DNA of 55,489 nucleotides. Origin: Verrucomicrobiota bacterium. Its GTDB lineage: Bacteria; Verrucomicrobiota; Verrucomicrobiia; Opitutales; Opitutaceae. Positions within the stretch are counted from its first letter, which is position 1, and each line of letters starts with the position of its first letter. Of the stretch, positions 1 through 8,294 are shown piece by piece. The position numbers were made by a program, and so were the translations under genes. The notes under the pieces were generated by a model. That model saw nothing but the letters and a program-made list of their open reading frames with translations. It was not told where the DNA came from and made no database searches. The DNA is taken from the NCBI GenBank assembly GCA_023426435.1, contig JAFAAS010000135.1, positions 1 to 55,489 of the forward strand, in the 5' to 3' direction.

Positions 1-652
1 CCCTTACCCTCTCGCGCACATCCACCGCCTCCACCTCCGCCCCCAGCAACACCGCATTCGCAAAACACGCCTCATCGCCCGTTCCCGCAAATCGCGCCAT
101 CGCCTTCAACTCTCCGCCCCCCTGATCCAGCCGTTCCCGCAACGCCAACTCTCCCGCGACCCGCACTTCGAGCTCCAGGCTCAATCGATCCCACTCCCAT
201 GCCTCACCGTGAGCCACCCGCCCAGGCATGAGTTGATCCACGAAAAACAACGCCCCGCCGTCCTCCACGTCCACCACCGTCGTCTGCCGATACGTCGAAC
301 CGCGATGCGGCACCAGCGGCTCCGGCAACACCTCCAGCCACCCGCCTTTCTTCACCTCAAACCGCTGACGACACTCGGCCTTCCCGCCGCGCATCCGAAA
401 TACCCGACTCGCACTCGGCGTCGTCACCAACATCGCCGCTCCACCTTCACACGCGATCTCCGACTCCAGCCGATCGCCTTCCAAAATCCCCGCCGTCGGA
501 TTCACCACCTGCACCAGCAGCACGCCCGTATCCACATCCCAATACGGCTTGCTCAAATGAAACGGCGCGCGAAACGACTGCTCCGCCAGCACCGTCCGCC
601 CATGCTCACGCCGCGCCGCCCGCAACTGCAGATGTCCCGAAAACTCAGCCAT
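1..652 (-). CDS. ureD: Urease accessory protein UreD, partial (3' end beyond the window)
   Basis: UreD is the scaffold that, with UreF and UreG, delivers nickel to apo-urease in the cytoplasm. Reading inward from ATG at 652 the minus strand is open to the window edge, giving about 217 N-terminal residues. Visible family features are the stretches VNPTAGILEGD and TTPSASRVFRM, then LEVLPEPLVPHRGS and ALFFVDQLMPGR, in the order typical of UreD/UreH. It is the last visible gene of the urea operon, 90 bp downstream of ureG, and that gap carries a long inverted repeat. The C-terminal part is not in the window. Confidence 0.93.
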   Translation of the reverse strand, partial: MAEFSGHLQLRAARREHGRTVLAEQSFRAPFHLSKPYWDVDTGVLLVQVVNPTAGILEGDRLESEIACEGGAAMLVTTPSASRVFRMRGGKAECRQRFEVKKGGWLEVLPEPLVPHRGSTYRQTTVVDVEDGGALFFVDQLMPGRVAHGEAWEWDRLSLELEVRVAGELALRERLDQGGGELKAMARFAGTGDEACFANAVLLGAEVEAVDVRERVR

Positions 653-654
653 GA

Positions 655-738
655 GGATGGCCGCAAAAAGGCGCAGAAAGCGCAAAAACTCCGTTCCTCT
701 TCCTACTCCCTTTTTGCGCCTTCTGCGCCTTTTTGCGG
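655..738. repeat. Word-type inverted repeat between ureG and ureD
   Basis: The left arm at 662-688 is built from the word CGCAAAAAGG/CGCAGAAAG. The right arm at 711-738 is its inverted copy, ending CGCCTTTTTGCGG. It fills the gap between two co-directional genes and would fold as a long hairpin in the operon mRNA. Confidence 0.85.
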
Positions 739-742
739 CTAT

Positions 743-1372
743 TCATGTCTGGATCGATTGCGATTTCCGCCCGAACAACACCTCCCGCTCGATCCACGCG
801 ATCACCGCCTCCAAATTATGCTCGCGCTTCAAATCGCAGAATAAAAACGGCCGCGCCCCCCGCTGCGCCTTCGCATCGCGGTCCATCACTCCGAGATCCG
901 CCCCCACCAGCGGCGCCAGATCGATTTTATTGATGATCAATAAATCGCTGTGCCGAATCGCCGGGCCGCCCTTCCGCGGAATCTTATCCCCCTCCGCAAC
1001 ATCGATCACATAGATAAACGCGTCCACGAGCTCCGGCGAAAACGTCGCCGTGAGATTGTCCCCGCCGCTCTCCACCAGCACTACTTGCAGGTCGGGAAAC
1101 GTCTCCTCCAACGCCCGGCACGCCTGCTCGTTCATCGTCGTGTCGTCGCGAATTGCCGTGTGCGGACACCCTCCCGTCTCCACTCCGCTGATACGTTCCG
1201 CGGGCAGCGCGCTGTGCGTGATCAGGAACTGCGCGTCTTCCGAACAATAGATATCGTTCGTCACGACCGCCATCGAGTAGCGCTCGCGCAACCGCTGACA
1301 GAGCTTGAGACAAAGCATCGTTTTGCCCGAGCCCACCGGCCCGCCGATGCCAATTCTAGGAGGACGATTCAT
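743..1372 (-). CDS. ureG: Urease accessory GTPase UreG
   Basis: UreG is a SIMIBI-class GTPase that binds nickel and powers its insertion into urease. The 209-residue product has the P-loop GGPVGSGKT at residues 10-18, the nickel-binding CPH motif in ETGGCPHTAIRDD, and the G-domain motifs ESGGDNL and NKIDLAPL. Length matches the family (about 200-210). It lies between ureF and ureD, each gap holding a different inverted repeat. The start ATG at 1372 sits directly after a purine-rich stretch in the minus strand and begins with the expected N-terminus. Confidence 0.96.
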   Translation of the reverse strand: MNRPPRIGIGGPVGSGKTMLCLKLCQRLRERYSMAVVTNDIYCSEDAQFLITHSALPAERISGVETGGCPHTAIRDDTTMNEQACRALEETFPDLQVVLVESGGDNLTATFSPELVDAFIYVIDVAEGDKIPRKGGPAIRHSDLLIINKIDLAPLVGADLGVMDRDAKAQRGARPFLFCDLKREHNLEAVIAWIEREVLFGRKSQSIQT

Positions 1373-1377
1373 GGGAA

Positions 1378-1470
1378 AAGTAGCGAGTAGCGAGTAGCGG
1401 GTAGCGAGTAGAAATACAGCTTGTTCTCCGGTTCGGATGCTCGCTACCCGCTACTCACTACTCGCTACTG
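1378..1470. repeat. Word-type inverted repeat between ureF and ureG
   Basis: The left arm (1380-1412) is a near-tandem array of the word AGTAGCG/AGTAGCGGGT. The right arm (1440-1469) is the inverted copy, CTCGCTACCCGCTACTC and so on. It occupies nearly the whole gap. Confidence 0.87.
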
Positions 1471-2211
1471 CTAAGAAATAAACATCCTCGCATCCGCCGT
1501 CTCGTGCCGCGCCGCCGCAATATCGAGCCAGGGATTGAACCATCCGATCTCCTCGATCGCCACCCGCTCCGCCGCCGCAATCACCGCCGGCGCCTCGCCC
1601 AACACTTCCGTCAACAGCGACTGACTCGCATTCTGCCCCAGCCGCAAAAGCTTCATCGCCGCCGACACCATCGCCGACACCGTCGAATACACGATGCCTG
1701 CCAGCATCGCCTCGCGCGGAGCACCGATCGCGAGTCCTTCCAACGCCGCCGATACCGACGCCGAAAACGGCCACCCTTCCGCCTTCGCGCGCGCCAAAAA
1801 CTCCTTCGCCGCTTCATCCCCCCGCAACGTCGCCACCAATTCCGCCCGCTGCCGTCCGATATTCTCCGACGCCAACCGCGCCTCCCGCGAGGTCTTCAAC
1901 GCCGACGCCAGCACGCAAATCTCGCCCACCCGCTTCCACTCCCGCGCGCCCAACGCGCCCCACGCCTGCACCGCAATCGGCAACTCCACGCGCTTCAACG
2001 CCGGCAGCACCGCCTGAAACAAAAACTCCCGCAGCGTCGCCCGATCCCGCACCACGCCTTCCTGCACCAATCCCTCCAACCCAAACGAGTGCGCATAACT
2101 CCCCGTCGGATAAAACGAATCCCCCGCCTGCAACAGCGCGCAAATCCATACCGATGGACGCGCGGCGCCGCCACCGCGCTCGTCAGTGCTTGTGACTCGC
2201 TCCCAACTCAT
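1471..2211 (-). CDS. ureF: Urease accessory protein UreF
   Basis: UreF bridges UreD and UreG in the nickel-loading complex and couples GTP hydrolysis to metal release. The 246-residue protein shows the UreF hallmark ALLQAGDSFYPTGSYAHSFG at about residues 26-45 and the all-helical body, including AVAIGAPREA-like segments and a C-terminal RMFIS end. Length is normal for the family. Its start overlaps the 3' end of ureE by 29 bp, so the two are probably translationally coupled. Family assignment is from recognisable motifs; no comparison was run. Confidence 0.94.
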   Translation of the reverse strand: MSWERVTSTDERGGGAARPSVWICALLQAGDSFYPTGSYAHSFGLEGLVQEGVVRDRATLREFLFQAVLPALKRVELPIAVQAWGALGAREWKRVGEICVLASALKTSREARLASENIGRQRAELVATLRGDEAAKEFLARAKAEGWPFSASVSAALEGLAIGAPREAMLAGIVYSTVSAMVSAAMKLLRLGQNASQSLLTEVLGEAPAVIAAAERVAIEEIGWFNPWLDIAAARHETADARMFIS

Positions 2212-2644
2212 GCGCCCCCCTTTCCCCTCTCACAAATCGCCCCGGCCGAAACACCGCCGTCGTTTCCCGAAACGCCACATTCAACCGCTCGAAAAGTTTC
2301 CGCACCGCCGGCTCATCCGGCGCCAGCAACCGCTCCGCCTCCGCCTGCAACTCCAGATGCAAATTCCCCACCGCCCACCCAATCCCCGCCGCCGCCGAAG
2401 GAGCCATATCCAACGTGACTTCCACGACGCGCTCCTCCTTCTGCGCGATCGCATACCTCATCTCACTCGTCTGAAAAAACGTCTCCCCATGCTTCAGCGG
2501 CCGATCCAACTCGAAGCCGAACTCCATTCCATCCGCCGCCATGCCGCGCCACACCCGCTTCGCCAGCGTCATCCGCTCCACCTCAAGCATAACCGCTCGC
2601 AGCGAGAGATTCGGATCGGCGATAGCCTCTCGAATCAAACGCAT
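2183..2644 (-). CDS. ureE: Urease accessory nickel chaperone UreE
   Basis: UreE is the dimeric cytoplasmic metallochaperone that supplies Ni(II) to the UreDFG-urease complex. The 153-residue protein keeps the core segment GIGWAVGNLHLELQ (about residues 87-100) at the site of the family GN-H motif, with the presumed metal-binding His. The C-terminal tail ends in HELGASHKH, so it is only mildly His-rich, unlike the long poly-His tails of Klebsiella-type UreE. It overlaps ureF by 29 bp and follows ureC by a gap with a GTGGA-type palindrome. Confidence 0.92.
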   Translation of the reverse strand: MRLIREAIADPNLSLRAVMLEVERMTLAKRVWRGMAADGMEFGFELDRPLKHGETFFQTSEMRYAIAQKEERVVEVTLDMAPSAAAGIGWAVGNLHLELQAEAERLLAPDEPAVRKLFERLNVAFRETTAVFRPGRFVRGERGAHELGASHKH

Positions 2645-2654
2645 GCCGCAGCCC

Positions 2655-2736
2655 CGGTGGAACCCGACGTCCCCGTCGGGTTGTTGAACGCCACCCCGCC
2701 CTGTGGCCCGACGAGGACGTCGGCCTCCACCGCTGT
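2655..2736. repeat. GTGGA/CCGACG palindromic element between ureC and ureE
   Basis: GGTGGAACCCGACGTCC starts near 2656, and an inverted relative ending GGACGTCGGCCTCCACC lies at about 2719-2735. The first copy contains the perfect hairpin AACCCGACG-tccc-CGTCGGGTT. A related copy, GGTGGAGCCCGACGTCCCCG, is at 44412. Confidence 0.75.
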
Positions 2737-2747
2737 GTGATCGTGCA

Positions 2748-4538
2748 TCAAAACAAAAAATACCGCTGCGCCATCGGCAGCACTTTCGCCGGCTCGCACG
2801 TCAGATGCTCACCGTCGGCCTTCACCGTATAAGTCTCCGGATCCACCTCGATCTTCGGCATCGCGTCGTTCCACACCATGTCGCGCTTCCCAATCTTCCG
2901 CGTCCGTCTCACCGCCTCCAACGTCCGCGACAACCCGAGCCGCCCCGGCCCCGTCCCACTGCTCAACGACGCCTCGCTCACAAAGGTCAGCGACGTCCGC
3001 CCGATCGCCTTTCCCGCCGCGCCCCACTGCGGCCGATAAAACGTCGGCTGCGGCGTCGGAATCGACGCATTCGGATCGCCCATGTTCGCCCACGCAATAA
3101 ACCCGCCTTTCAAAATCATCTCCGGCTTCACGCCAAAGAGCGACGGCTTGAAAATCACGATGTCCGCCCACTTCCCCACCTCCAACGATCCCACCGCATG
3201 CGAAATCCCATGCGTGATCGCCGGGTTGATCGTGTATTTCGCCAGATAACGCAGCACCCGAAAATTATCCGCCGCCTCCAAAGTAGCGCGCGTCCCCGCC
3301 CCGCCCTTCGGCGCCAACTTCCCAAACTGCGTCTTCATCTTGTGCGCCGTCTGCCACGTCCGGCAGATCACTTCGCCAATCCGCCCCATCGCCTGCGAAT
3401 CCGACGACATCATCGAGATCGCCCCGAGATCGTGCAGCCGGTCCTCCGCCGCAATCGTCTCCGGCCGAATCCGCGACTCCGCAAACGCCACGTCTTCCGG
3501 AATCTTCGCGTCGAGATGATGACACACCATGAGCATGTCGAGGTGCTCATCGATTGTATTCACCGTAAAAGGACGCGTCGGATTCGTCGACGAGGGCAGC
3601 ACGTTCGACTCCCCGCACACGCGAATGATATCCGGCGCATGCCCGCCGCCCGCGCCTTCCGAGTGATACGTGTGAATCGCGCGCCCTTTGAACGCCCGGA
3701 TCGTATCATCCACAAAGCCCGACTCGTTCAACGTGTCCGTGTGAATCGCCACCTGCACGTCGAGTTCGTCCGCCACGCCAAGACACGTGTCGATCGCCGC
3801 CGGCGTCGTGCCCCAATCCTCGTGCAACTTCAGCCCGATCGCTCCCGCCATCACTTGCTCGCGCAGCGGTTGCGGCGTCGAACAATTCCCCTTTCCGAGA
3901 AAACCCAGATTCATCGGAAACCCCTCCGCCGCCTCGAGCATCCGATGAATATTCCACGCCCCGGGCGTGCACGTCGTCGCCAGCGTTCCATGCGCCGGCC
4001 CCGTCCCGCCGCCGAGCATCGTCGTCAACCCCGAGCTGATCGCTTCATCGATCTGCTGCGGACAAATAAAATGAATATGCGAGTCGATCCCGCCCGCCGT
4101 CACGATGCACCCTTCGCCCGCAATCACCTCCGTGCACGCCCCCACGATCATCGGATTCTTCTTCTTCGTCTCCGGATCCGGATAAACCGAACCGAGCCCG
4201 CCCTGAATCCCCGGATTCCCCGCATGCCCGATCCCCACGATCCGCCCGTGTTTCACGCCTATATCCGCTTTTATGATACCAAGCAGCGGATCGAGGATCA
4301 GCGCATTCGTGATCACCAGATCGAGCGACTCCGCATCCGTCGCCGTCGACGACTGCCCCATCCCATCGCGAATAACCTTCCCTCCACCAAACTTGATCTC
4401 ATTCCCATACCCGCCGCCTTCCGCGATCAGATCGCGTTCGACCTGGACAAACAAATCCGTGTCCGCGAGCCGCACCTGGTCGCCGACCGTGGGCCCAAAC
4501 ATCTCCGCATACTGACGCCGTGTAAGTTTAAGGGGCAT
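2748..4538 (-). CDS. ureC: Urease subunit alpha UreC (catalytic)
   Basis: UreC is the nickel-dependent catalytic subunit hydrolysing urea to ammonia and carbamate. It has the metal ligands HIHFICPQQ, the carbamylated-lysine segment GLKLHEDWG, the substrate His region YHSEGAGGGHAPDI and the flap MVCHHLD, and ends MAQRYFLF like typical UreC. I chose ATG 4538 (MPLKLTRRQYAEMFGPT), which matches the family start; the upstream 14 codons run into a repeat. At 596 residues it is about 25 longer than usual, because of a short insert (GSVYPDPETKKKNP) near residue 115 and small loops later. It lies between ureB and ureE in the urea operon. Confidence 0.97.
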   Translation of the reverse strand: MPLKLTRRQYAEMFGPTVGDQVRLADTDLFVQVERDLIAEGGGYGNEIKFGGGKVIRDGMGQSSTATDAESLDLVITNALILDPLLGIIKADIGVKHGRIVGIGHAGNPGIQGGLGSVYPDPETKKKNPMIVGACTEVIAGEGCIVTAGGIDSHIHFICPQQIDEAISSGLTTMLGGGTGPAHGTLATTCTPGAWNIHRMLEAAEGFPMNLGFLGKGNCSTPQPLREQVMAGAIGLKLHEDWGTTPAAIDTCLGVADELDVQVAIHTDTLNESGFVDDTIRAFKGRAIHTYHSEGAGGGHAPDIIRVCGESNVLPSSTNPTRPFTVNTIDEHLDMLMVCHHLDAKIPEDVAFAESRIRPETIAAEDRLHDLGAISMMSSDSQAMGRIGEVICRTWQTAHKMKTQFGKLAPKGGAGTRATLEAADNFRVLRYLAKYTINPAITHGISHAVGSLEVGKWADIVIFKPSLFGVKPEMILKGGFIAWANMGDPNASIPTPQPTFYRPQWGAAGKAIGRTSLTFVSEASLSSGTGPGRLGLSRTLEAVRRTRKIGKRDMVWNDAMPKIEVDPETYTVKADGEHLTCEPAKVLPMAQRYFLF

Positions 4539-4553
4539 TGGAAATTCAGGAGC

Positions 4554-4624
4554 GAACCATCGAGACACCGAGGAGACCAAAAGAACCTCCTACATCTCCG
4601 TGCCTCTGTGTCTCTGTGGTTAAA
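4554..4624. repeat. Word-type inverted repeat between ureB and ureC
   Basis: The left arm (4554-4578, GAACCATCGAGACACCGAGG) and right arm (4594-4624, CCGTGCCTCTGTGTCTCTG) belong to the family 'ACCACGGAGACACAGAGG'. The same family recurs at 4947, 6165 and 44291. Confidence 0.85.
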
Positions 4625-4627
4625 TCA

Positions 4628-4939
4628 TCAAAGCTTCCCATTCACCTTCGCGTTGAAGCCATACACCTCGCGCGTTCCCGCGAGCGCCACCAACTCGACT
4701 TCCTTCGTGTCGCCCGCCTCGAACCGCACCGCCGTCCCCGCCGGAATGTTCAACCGAAACCCGCGCGCCGCCGCCCGATCGAAGCTCAACGCCTCGTTCG
4801 TCTCGAAAAAGTGATAATGCGATCCCACCTGAATCGGACGATCCCCCGTGTTCGCCACCTTCATCACCTTCGTCTCCAACTCCAGATTCGCCGCCAACGG
4901 CGCCGCATCCTTCGCCACGATGATTTCTCCAGGGATCAT
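4628..4939 (-). CDS. ureB: Urease subunit beta UreB
   Basis: Structural beta subunit of the (UreABC)3 urease. The 103-residue product begins MIPGEIIVAKD and contains the family signature NTGDRPIQVGSHYHFFETN, with conserved RAAARGFRLNIPAGTAVRFE and the C-terminal REVYGFNAKVNGKL. Length and motif order match stand-alone bacterial UreB. It is separated from both ureA and ureC by short gaps carrying repeat arms of the ACCACGGAGAC family. Confidence 0.97.
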   Translation of the reverse strand: MIPGEIIVAKDAAPLAANLELETKVMKVANTGDRPIQVGSHYHFFETNEALSFDRAAARGFRLNIPAGTAVRFEAGDTKEVELVALAGTREVYGFNAKVNGKL

Positions 4940-4944
4940 AAAGC

Positions 4945-4975
4945 TCTCTGTGTCTCCGTGCCTCTGTGGTTCATA
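4945..4975. repeat. Single arm of the ACCACGGAGAC repeat between ureA and ureB
   Basis: Only one arm is seen (CTCTGTGTCTCCGTGCCTC at 4945-4963 running into TGTGGTTC). There is no matching inverted partner inside this short gap, so it looks like a degenerate or half element. Confidence 0.7.
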
Positions 4976-4989
4976 AAACTCATCTCACT

Positions 4990-5292
4990 TCACCGAATCG
5001 GATGATGCACCGTCACGAGCTTCGTCCCATCCGGAAACGTCGCCTCGACCTGCACTTCGTGAATCATCTCCGCCACGCCTTCCATCACGTCGCTCAGCTT
5101 CAAAATCGTCGTTCCAAAACTCATCAGCTCCGCGACCGTCCTCCCATCGCGCGCCCCTTCCATGATCTCATACGTGATGATCGCGACCGCCTCCGGATAA
5201 TTCAGTTTCAAACCGCGCGCCTGACGCCGCCGCGCCAAATCCGCCGCCGTTACGATCAAAAGTTTTTCGCGCTCGCGAGGGGTTAAGTGCAT
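4990..5292 (-). CDS. ureA: Urease subunit gamma UreA
   Basis: Structural gamma subunit of urease. The 100-residue product begins MHLTPREREKLLIVTAADLA, has the family LNYPEAVAIITYEIMEGARD and TFPDGTKLVTVHHPI segments, and is the standard length. It is the first structural urease gene in the run urtE-ureA-ureB-ureC. The upstream 95 bp gap holds a long inverted repeat. Confidence 0.97.
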   Translation of the reverse strand: MHLTPREREKLLIVTAADLARRRQARGLKLNYPEAVAIITYEIMEGARDGRTVAELMSFGTTILKLSDVMEGVAEMIHEVQVEATFPDGTKLVTVHHPIR

Positions 5293-5307
5293 TTATCGAA
5301 AACCGTT

Positions 5308-5384
5308 TCAGCCACGGATGGACGCCGGTGAACACTGATAGCCTCTCCCCATCCGTGTCCATCTGTGTTCATCCGTGGTCAAAG
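5308..5384. repeat. Word-type inverted repeat between urtE and ureA
   Basis: The left arm (about 5310-5339, GCCACGGATGGACGCCGG) and right arm (about 5350-5381, ATCCGTGTCCATCTGTG) belong to a second word family, 'CCACGGATGGACACGGATG'. A copy of the same family lies at 52083-52250. Confidence 0.85.
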
Positions 5385-5387
5385 AAA

Positions 5388-6161
5388 TCATACCTGCAAA
5401 TGCTCCTTCACGACTTCGTCCGTGAGCTCCGCGATCTGCCCTGACGCCACCACCGCACCGCGATCCATCGCATAAAAGCGGTCCGCCACATCGCGGCAGA
5501 AATCCACATACTGCTCCACGAGCAAAATCGCCAGCGAGCCGTCCTTCTTCAGCTCCTTCACCGCATGCTGAATCTCTTCGACCGGATTCTCGTGCAGCCC
5601 TTCGGTTTTCAACTTCTTCAACGTGTCCCCGATATGATCGATGATCGACGGCTGAATCCCTTCCGTCGGCTCATCGAGAATCAGCAATTTAGGCCGCGTC
5701 AAAATCGCCCGCCCAATCGCCAACTGCTGCTGCTGCCCGCCCGAAAGCACTCCGCCTTTTCGCGACAACATTTCCTTCAACACCGGAAACAATCTGAAAA
5801 CCCGCTCGAGTCCCTCGCGATCCGACGCCTTTCCACGCCCGTGCACCACGAGCCCGACGTGAAGATTCTCCTCAACCGTCAAATGCGGAAAAATATCCCG
5901 GCCCTGCGGCACGTAAGCGATCCCCCGCCGCGCCCGCACATCCGGCGCGAGCTTCGCAATGTTTTCCCCATCGAACGTCACCGCGCCATTCCGCACCGAA
6001 AGCAAACCCGTGATACAACGCAGCGTCGTCGTCTTCCCCACGCCATTCCGCCCCATCAACGCGACGACTTCGCCCGCGTTCACTTCGAGATTCACGCCGC
6101 GCAAAATCCGCGAGCCCGCGATGTCCGCCTCCACCGCCGAAAGTTGAAGCAACGCGCTCAT
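5388..6161 (-). CDS. urtE: Urea ABC transporter ATP-binding protein UrtE
   Basis: One of two cytoplasmic ATPases of the branched-chain-amino-acid-like urea importer. Visible motifs are Walker A GRNGVGKTT, Q-loop YVPQGRDIFPHL, signature LSGGQQQQL and Walker B LLILDEPTEGIQPS. The start at 6161 (MSALLQLSAVEAD) was preferred to an upstream in-frame start, because the extra 15 residues are translated repeat DNA. The 257-residue product is longer than the usual ~230 owing to an inserted charged helix (KLKTEGLHENPVEE) after Walker B. It is co-operonic with urtD upstream and ureA downstream. Confidence 0.94.
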   Translation of the reverse strand: MSALLQLSAVEADIAGSRILRGVNLEVNAGEVVALMGRNGVGKTTTLRCITGLLSVRNGAVTFDGENIAKLAPDVRARRGIAYVPQGRDIFPHLTVEENLHVGLVVHGRGKASDREGLERVFRLFPVLKEMLSRKGGVLSGGQQQQLAIGRAILTRPKLLILDEPTEGIQPSIIDHIGDTLKKLKTEGLHENPVEEIQHAVKELKKDGSLAILLVEQYVDFCRDVADRFYAMDRGAVVASGQIAELTDEVVKEHLQV

Positions 6162-6163
6162 GA

Positions 6164-6242
6164 ATGAACCACGGAGACACAGAGGCACGGAGAAAACCCG
6201 CCGCAAACTCCTCTTCTCTGTGCCTCTGTGTCTCTGTGGTTA
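6164..6242. repeat. Word-type inverted repeat between urtD and urtE
   Basis: The left arm (6165-6194, GAACCACGGAGACACAGAGG) and right arm (6214-6242, GTGCCTCTGTGTCTCTGTGG) are almost perfect inverted copies around a ~19 nt loop. This is the clearest example of the ACCACGGAGAC family in the window. Confidence 0.9.
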
Positions 6243-6263
6243 ACTTCGTCTTTCATCATCATC

Positions 6264-7037
6264 TCAATGTTTCCCGCGGCCGAGATAAACCTGCCGAACT
6301 TGTTCGTTCGCCTGCACTTCATCGAACTTTCCTTCGCACAACACCGTCCCTTGGTGCAGCACCGTCACTTTCCCATCGCGCGCGATCTGCTTCACGAAGG
6401 TCATGTCGTGCTCGACCACCACGATGCTGTGCTTCTCCGCGAGACTGATCAGCAACTCGCCCGTCCGCTTCGTCTCTTCGTCCGTCATCCCCGCCGCCGG
6501 TTCGTCGACCAACAACAACTGCGGCTCCTGCGCCAGCAGCATCCCAATCTCGAGCCACTGCTTCTCCCCGTGCGCCAACTGCCCCGCCCGCAAATCCCGC
6601 TTCGCGTCCAGCCGGATCAACTTCAACAATTCGTCGATCCGGTCGCGCTGCTCCGAGGTCGTCCGGTGAAACAAGGTCCGAAACACCCCGCGCGGTCCCT
6701 TCAACGAGAGTAACAAATTTTCGAATACCGTGTGATCGATATACACCGAGGGCGTCTGAAACTTCCGCCCGATGCCCAGCCGGTTGATCTCGTATTCGTT
6801 CAACCCCACGAGGTCCGTGTCCCAGCCAAACTCGATCTTTCCCGTATCCGGTTTTGTGCGACCGGTGATCAAATCGAAGAAGGTCGATTTCCCCGCCCCA
6901 TTCGGCCCGATCACCGTCCGCAGCTCGCCGCGATTGAGATAGAAATTGAGGTTCGTGATGGCTTTGAACCCATCGAAGGTCTTGTTCACATCCTCCACCG
7001 TGAGGATGAAGTTGGTTTTTTCCGGACCGACGTTCAT
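6264..7037 (-). CDS. urtD: Urea ABC transporter ATP-binding protein UrtD
   Basis: Second ATPase of the urea importer. Walker A is GPNGAGKST, the signature region is LAHGEKQWLEIGM (the divergent signature usual for UrtD/LivG relatives), and Walker B is LLLVDEPAAGMT followed by the H-loop VVEHDM. The 257-residue length is normal. Its ATG overlaps the urtC stop by 4 bp (ATGA), indicating translational coupling, and an inverted repeat separates it from urtE. Confidence 0.95.
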   Translation of the reverse strand: MNVGPEKTNFILTVEDVNKTFDGFKAITNLNFYLNRGELRTVIGPNGAGKSTFFDLITGRTKPDTGKIEFGWDTDLVGLNEYEINRLGIGRKFQTPSVYIDHTVFENLLLSLKGPRGVFRTLFHRTTSEQRDRIDELLKLIRLDAKRDLRAGQLAHGEKQWLEIGMLLAQEPQLLLVDEPAAGMTDEETKRTGELLISLAEKHSIVVVEHDMTFVKQIARDGKVTVLHQGTVLCEGKFDEVQANEQVRQVYLGRGKH

Positions 7038-8179
7038 GGCGTGCCTGTCGTTACCACGGGTTTTTCCGCCGCTGCCGCCGCATCCGTCGTCTCATCGACG
7101 CGACGACGCGCGCGGCCCTTCCACCAGGCCGAGATCCTTCCCGGCAAACTCACCATCCCGCCGGGCAACAAGAGCACGACGACGATGAACAACCCGCCCA
7201 GAATAAACAGCCACGCATCCGGATACGCGCGCGTCGCCCAGCTCTTCAACGCATTCACCGAGATCGCCCCGATAATCGGCCCGACCAGCGTCCCGCGCCC
7301 GCCCACCGCCACCCACACCACCGCTTCGAGCGACTTGTCCGGCGTCATCTCCGACGGATTGATGATGCCCACCTGCGGCACATAAAGCGCGCCGCCCACC
7401 CCCGCGATCAGCGACGCCGCCACAAAGATGAACAGCTTGAAATGCGCCGCCGCGTATCCGCTGAACAATACACGGTTCTCCCCATCCCGAATCGCCCGCT
7501 GCACCAACCCGATCTTCGTCTGCGCCAGCCAGCGGCAACCGAGAAACACCGCCACGAGCAGCACCGCCGTGACCACATACAATCCGCGCATCGTCGCCGG
7601 ATCGCGCAGATCGTGACCGAGGATGAACTTGTAATCCGTGAACCCGTTGTTTCCGCCCATCAACATGTCGTTGCGGAAAAACATCAGCGACGCCCCATAC
7701 GTCAGCGCCTGCGTCAGGATCGAAAAATACACGCCCTTGATCCGCGACCGAAACGCCAGAAACCCGAACACAAACGCCACCACGCCCGGCAGCAGAAAAA
7801 TCATCAGCGCCGCGAATCCGAAATTATCGAAGGGTTTCCAAAACCAGGGCAATTCGCTCCAGCCGAGAAACACCAGAAAGTCCGGAATCGGCAGCTTGTA
7901 TTGCCCCAGATCGCCGATCATCCGCATCAAATACATGCCCATCATGTAGCCACCGAGGCTGAAGAAGAGCGCCTGCCCCAAACTCAACAGCCCCGTGTAG
8001 CCCCAGAGCAAATCCACCGAAATCGCGAGCAACGCATAACAGAGATACTTCCCCCACAGGTTGATCGTGAAATTGCTCACGACTCCGTAGCTGTTCAGCA
8101 ACGGCAGCACCACCACGAGGAACAACGCGATCGCCGCGATCGCCCCGATTTCGATTTTTCTAATCATCGACGCACTCAT
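7034..8179 (-). CDS. urtC: Urea ABC transporter permease UrtC
   Basis: Inner-membrane permease of the urea importer. The chosen start at 8179 (MSASMIRKIEIG) places a hydrophobic segment at once (IAAIALFLVVVLPLL); the longer in-frame version would translate a REP-like palindrome. The 381-residue protein has about ten hydrophobic segments and the LivM-type landmarks LLWGYTGLLSLGQALFFSLG and AVVWVAVGGRGTLVGPIIG. The C-terminal tail is charged and cytoplasmic (GRARRRVDET). It lies between urtB and urtD and overlaps urtD by 4 bp. Confidence 0.94.
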   Translation of the reverse strand: MSASMIRKIEIGAIAAIALFLVVVLPLLNSYGVVSNFTINLWGKYLCYALLAISVDLLWGYTGLLSLGQALFFSLGGYMMGMYLMRMIGDLGQYKLPIPDFLVFLGWSELPWFWKPFDNFGFAALMIFLLPGVVAFVFGFLAFRSRIKGVYFSILTQALTYGASLMFFRNDMLMGGNNGFTDYKFILGHDLRDPATMRGLYVVTAVLLVAVFLGCRWLAQTKIGLVQRAIRDGENRVLFSGYAAAHFKLFIFVAASLIAGVGGALYVPQVGIINPSEMTPDKSLEAVVWVAVGGRGTLVGPIIGAISVNALKSWATRAYPDAWLFILGGLFIVVVLLLPGGMVSLPGRISAWWKGRARRRVDETTDAAAAAEKPVVTTGTP

Positions 8180-8215
8180 CGCGCACCACCCGCCCAGCTT
8201 GTCACTCTGAGACCG

Positions 8216-8266
8216 CGTAGGTTGCGCGCTCGCGCGCAACATGGCGCGATCAGCGCCCCACCTACC
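8216..8266. repeat. REP/BIME-like double hairpin between urtB and urtC
   Basis: GTAG at 8217 and CTAC at 8262-8265 bracket two hairpins. The first is a perfect 9 bp stem, GTTGCGCGC-tc-GCGCGCAAC (8221-8240). The second is GGCGC-gatca-GCGCC (8243-8257). Terminal inverted GTAG/CTAC plus paired stems resembles REP doublets (BIMEs). Confidence 0.75.
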
Positions 8267-8294
8267 AGGAATGCAGATTTAACAGGCATCATCA

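Noticed and set aside
1378..1470. CRISPR array suggested by short repeated words
   Set aside because: Repeats are contiguous words without unique spacers, arranged as inverted arms; no cas genes in the window.
2703..4814. Very long open frames antisense to ureC, purF, the hybrid sensor and others
   Set aside because: They are Arg/His/Pro-rich or Ala/Gly/Asp-rich, with no motifs, and mirror real genes; typical GC-rich antisense openness.
6162..6206. Upstream start of urtE giving the sequence MRRVFSVPLCLRGSF
   Set aside because: This is a translated arm of the intergenic repeat; MSALLQLSAVEAD is the family-like start.
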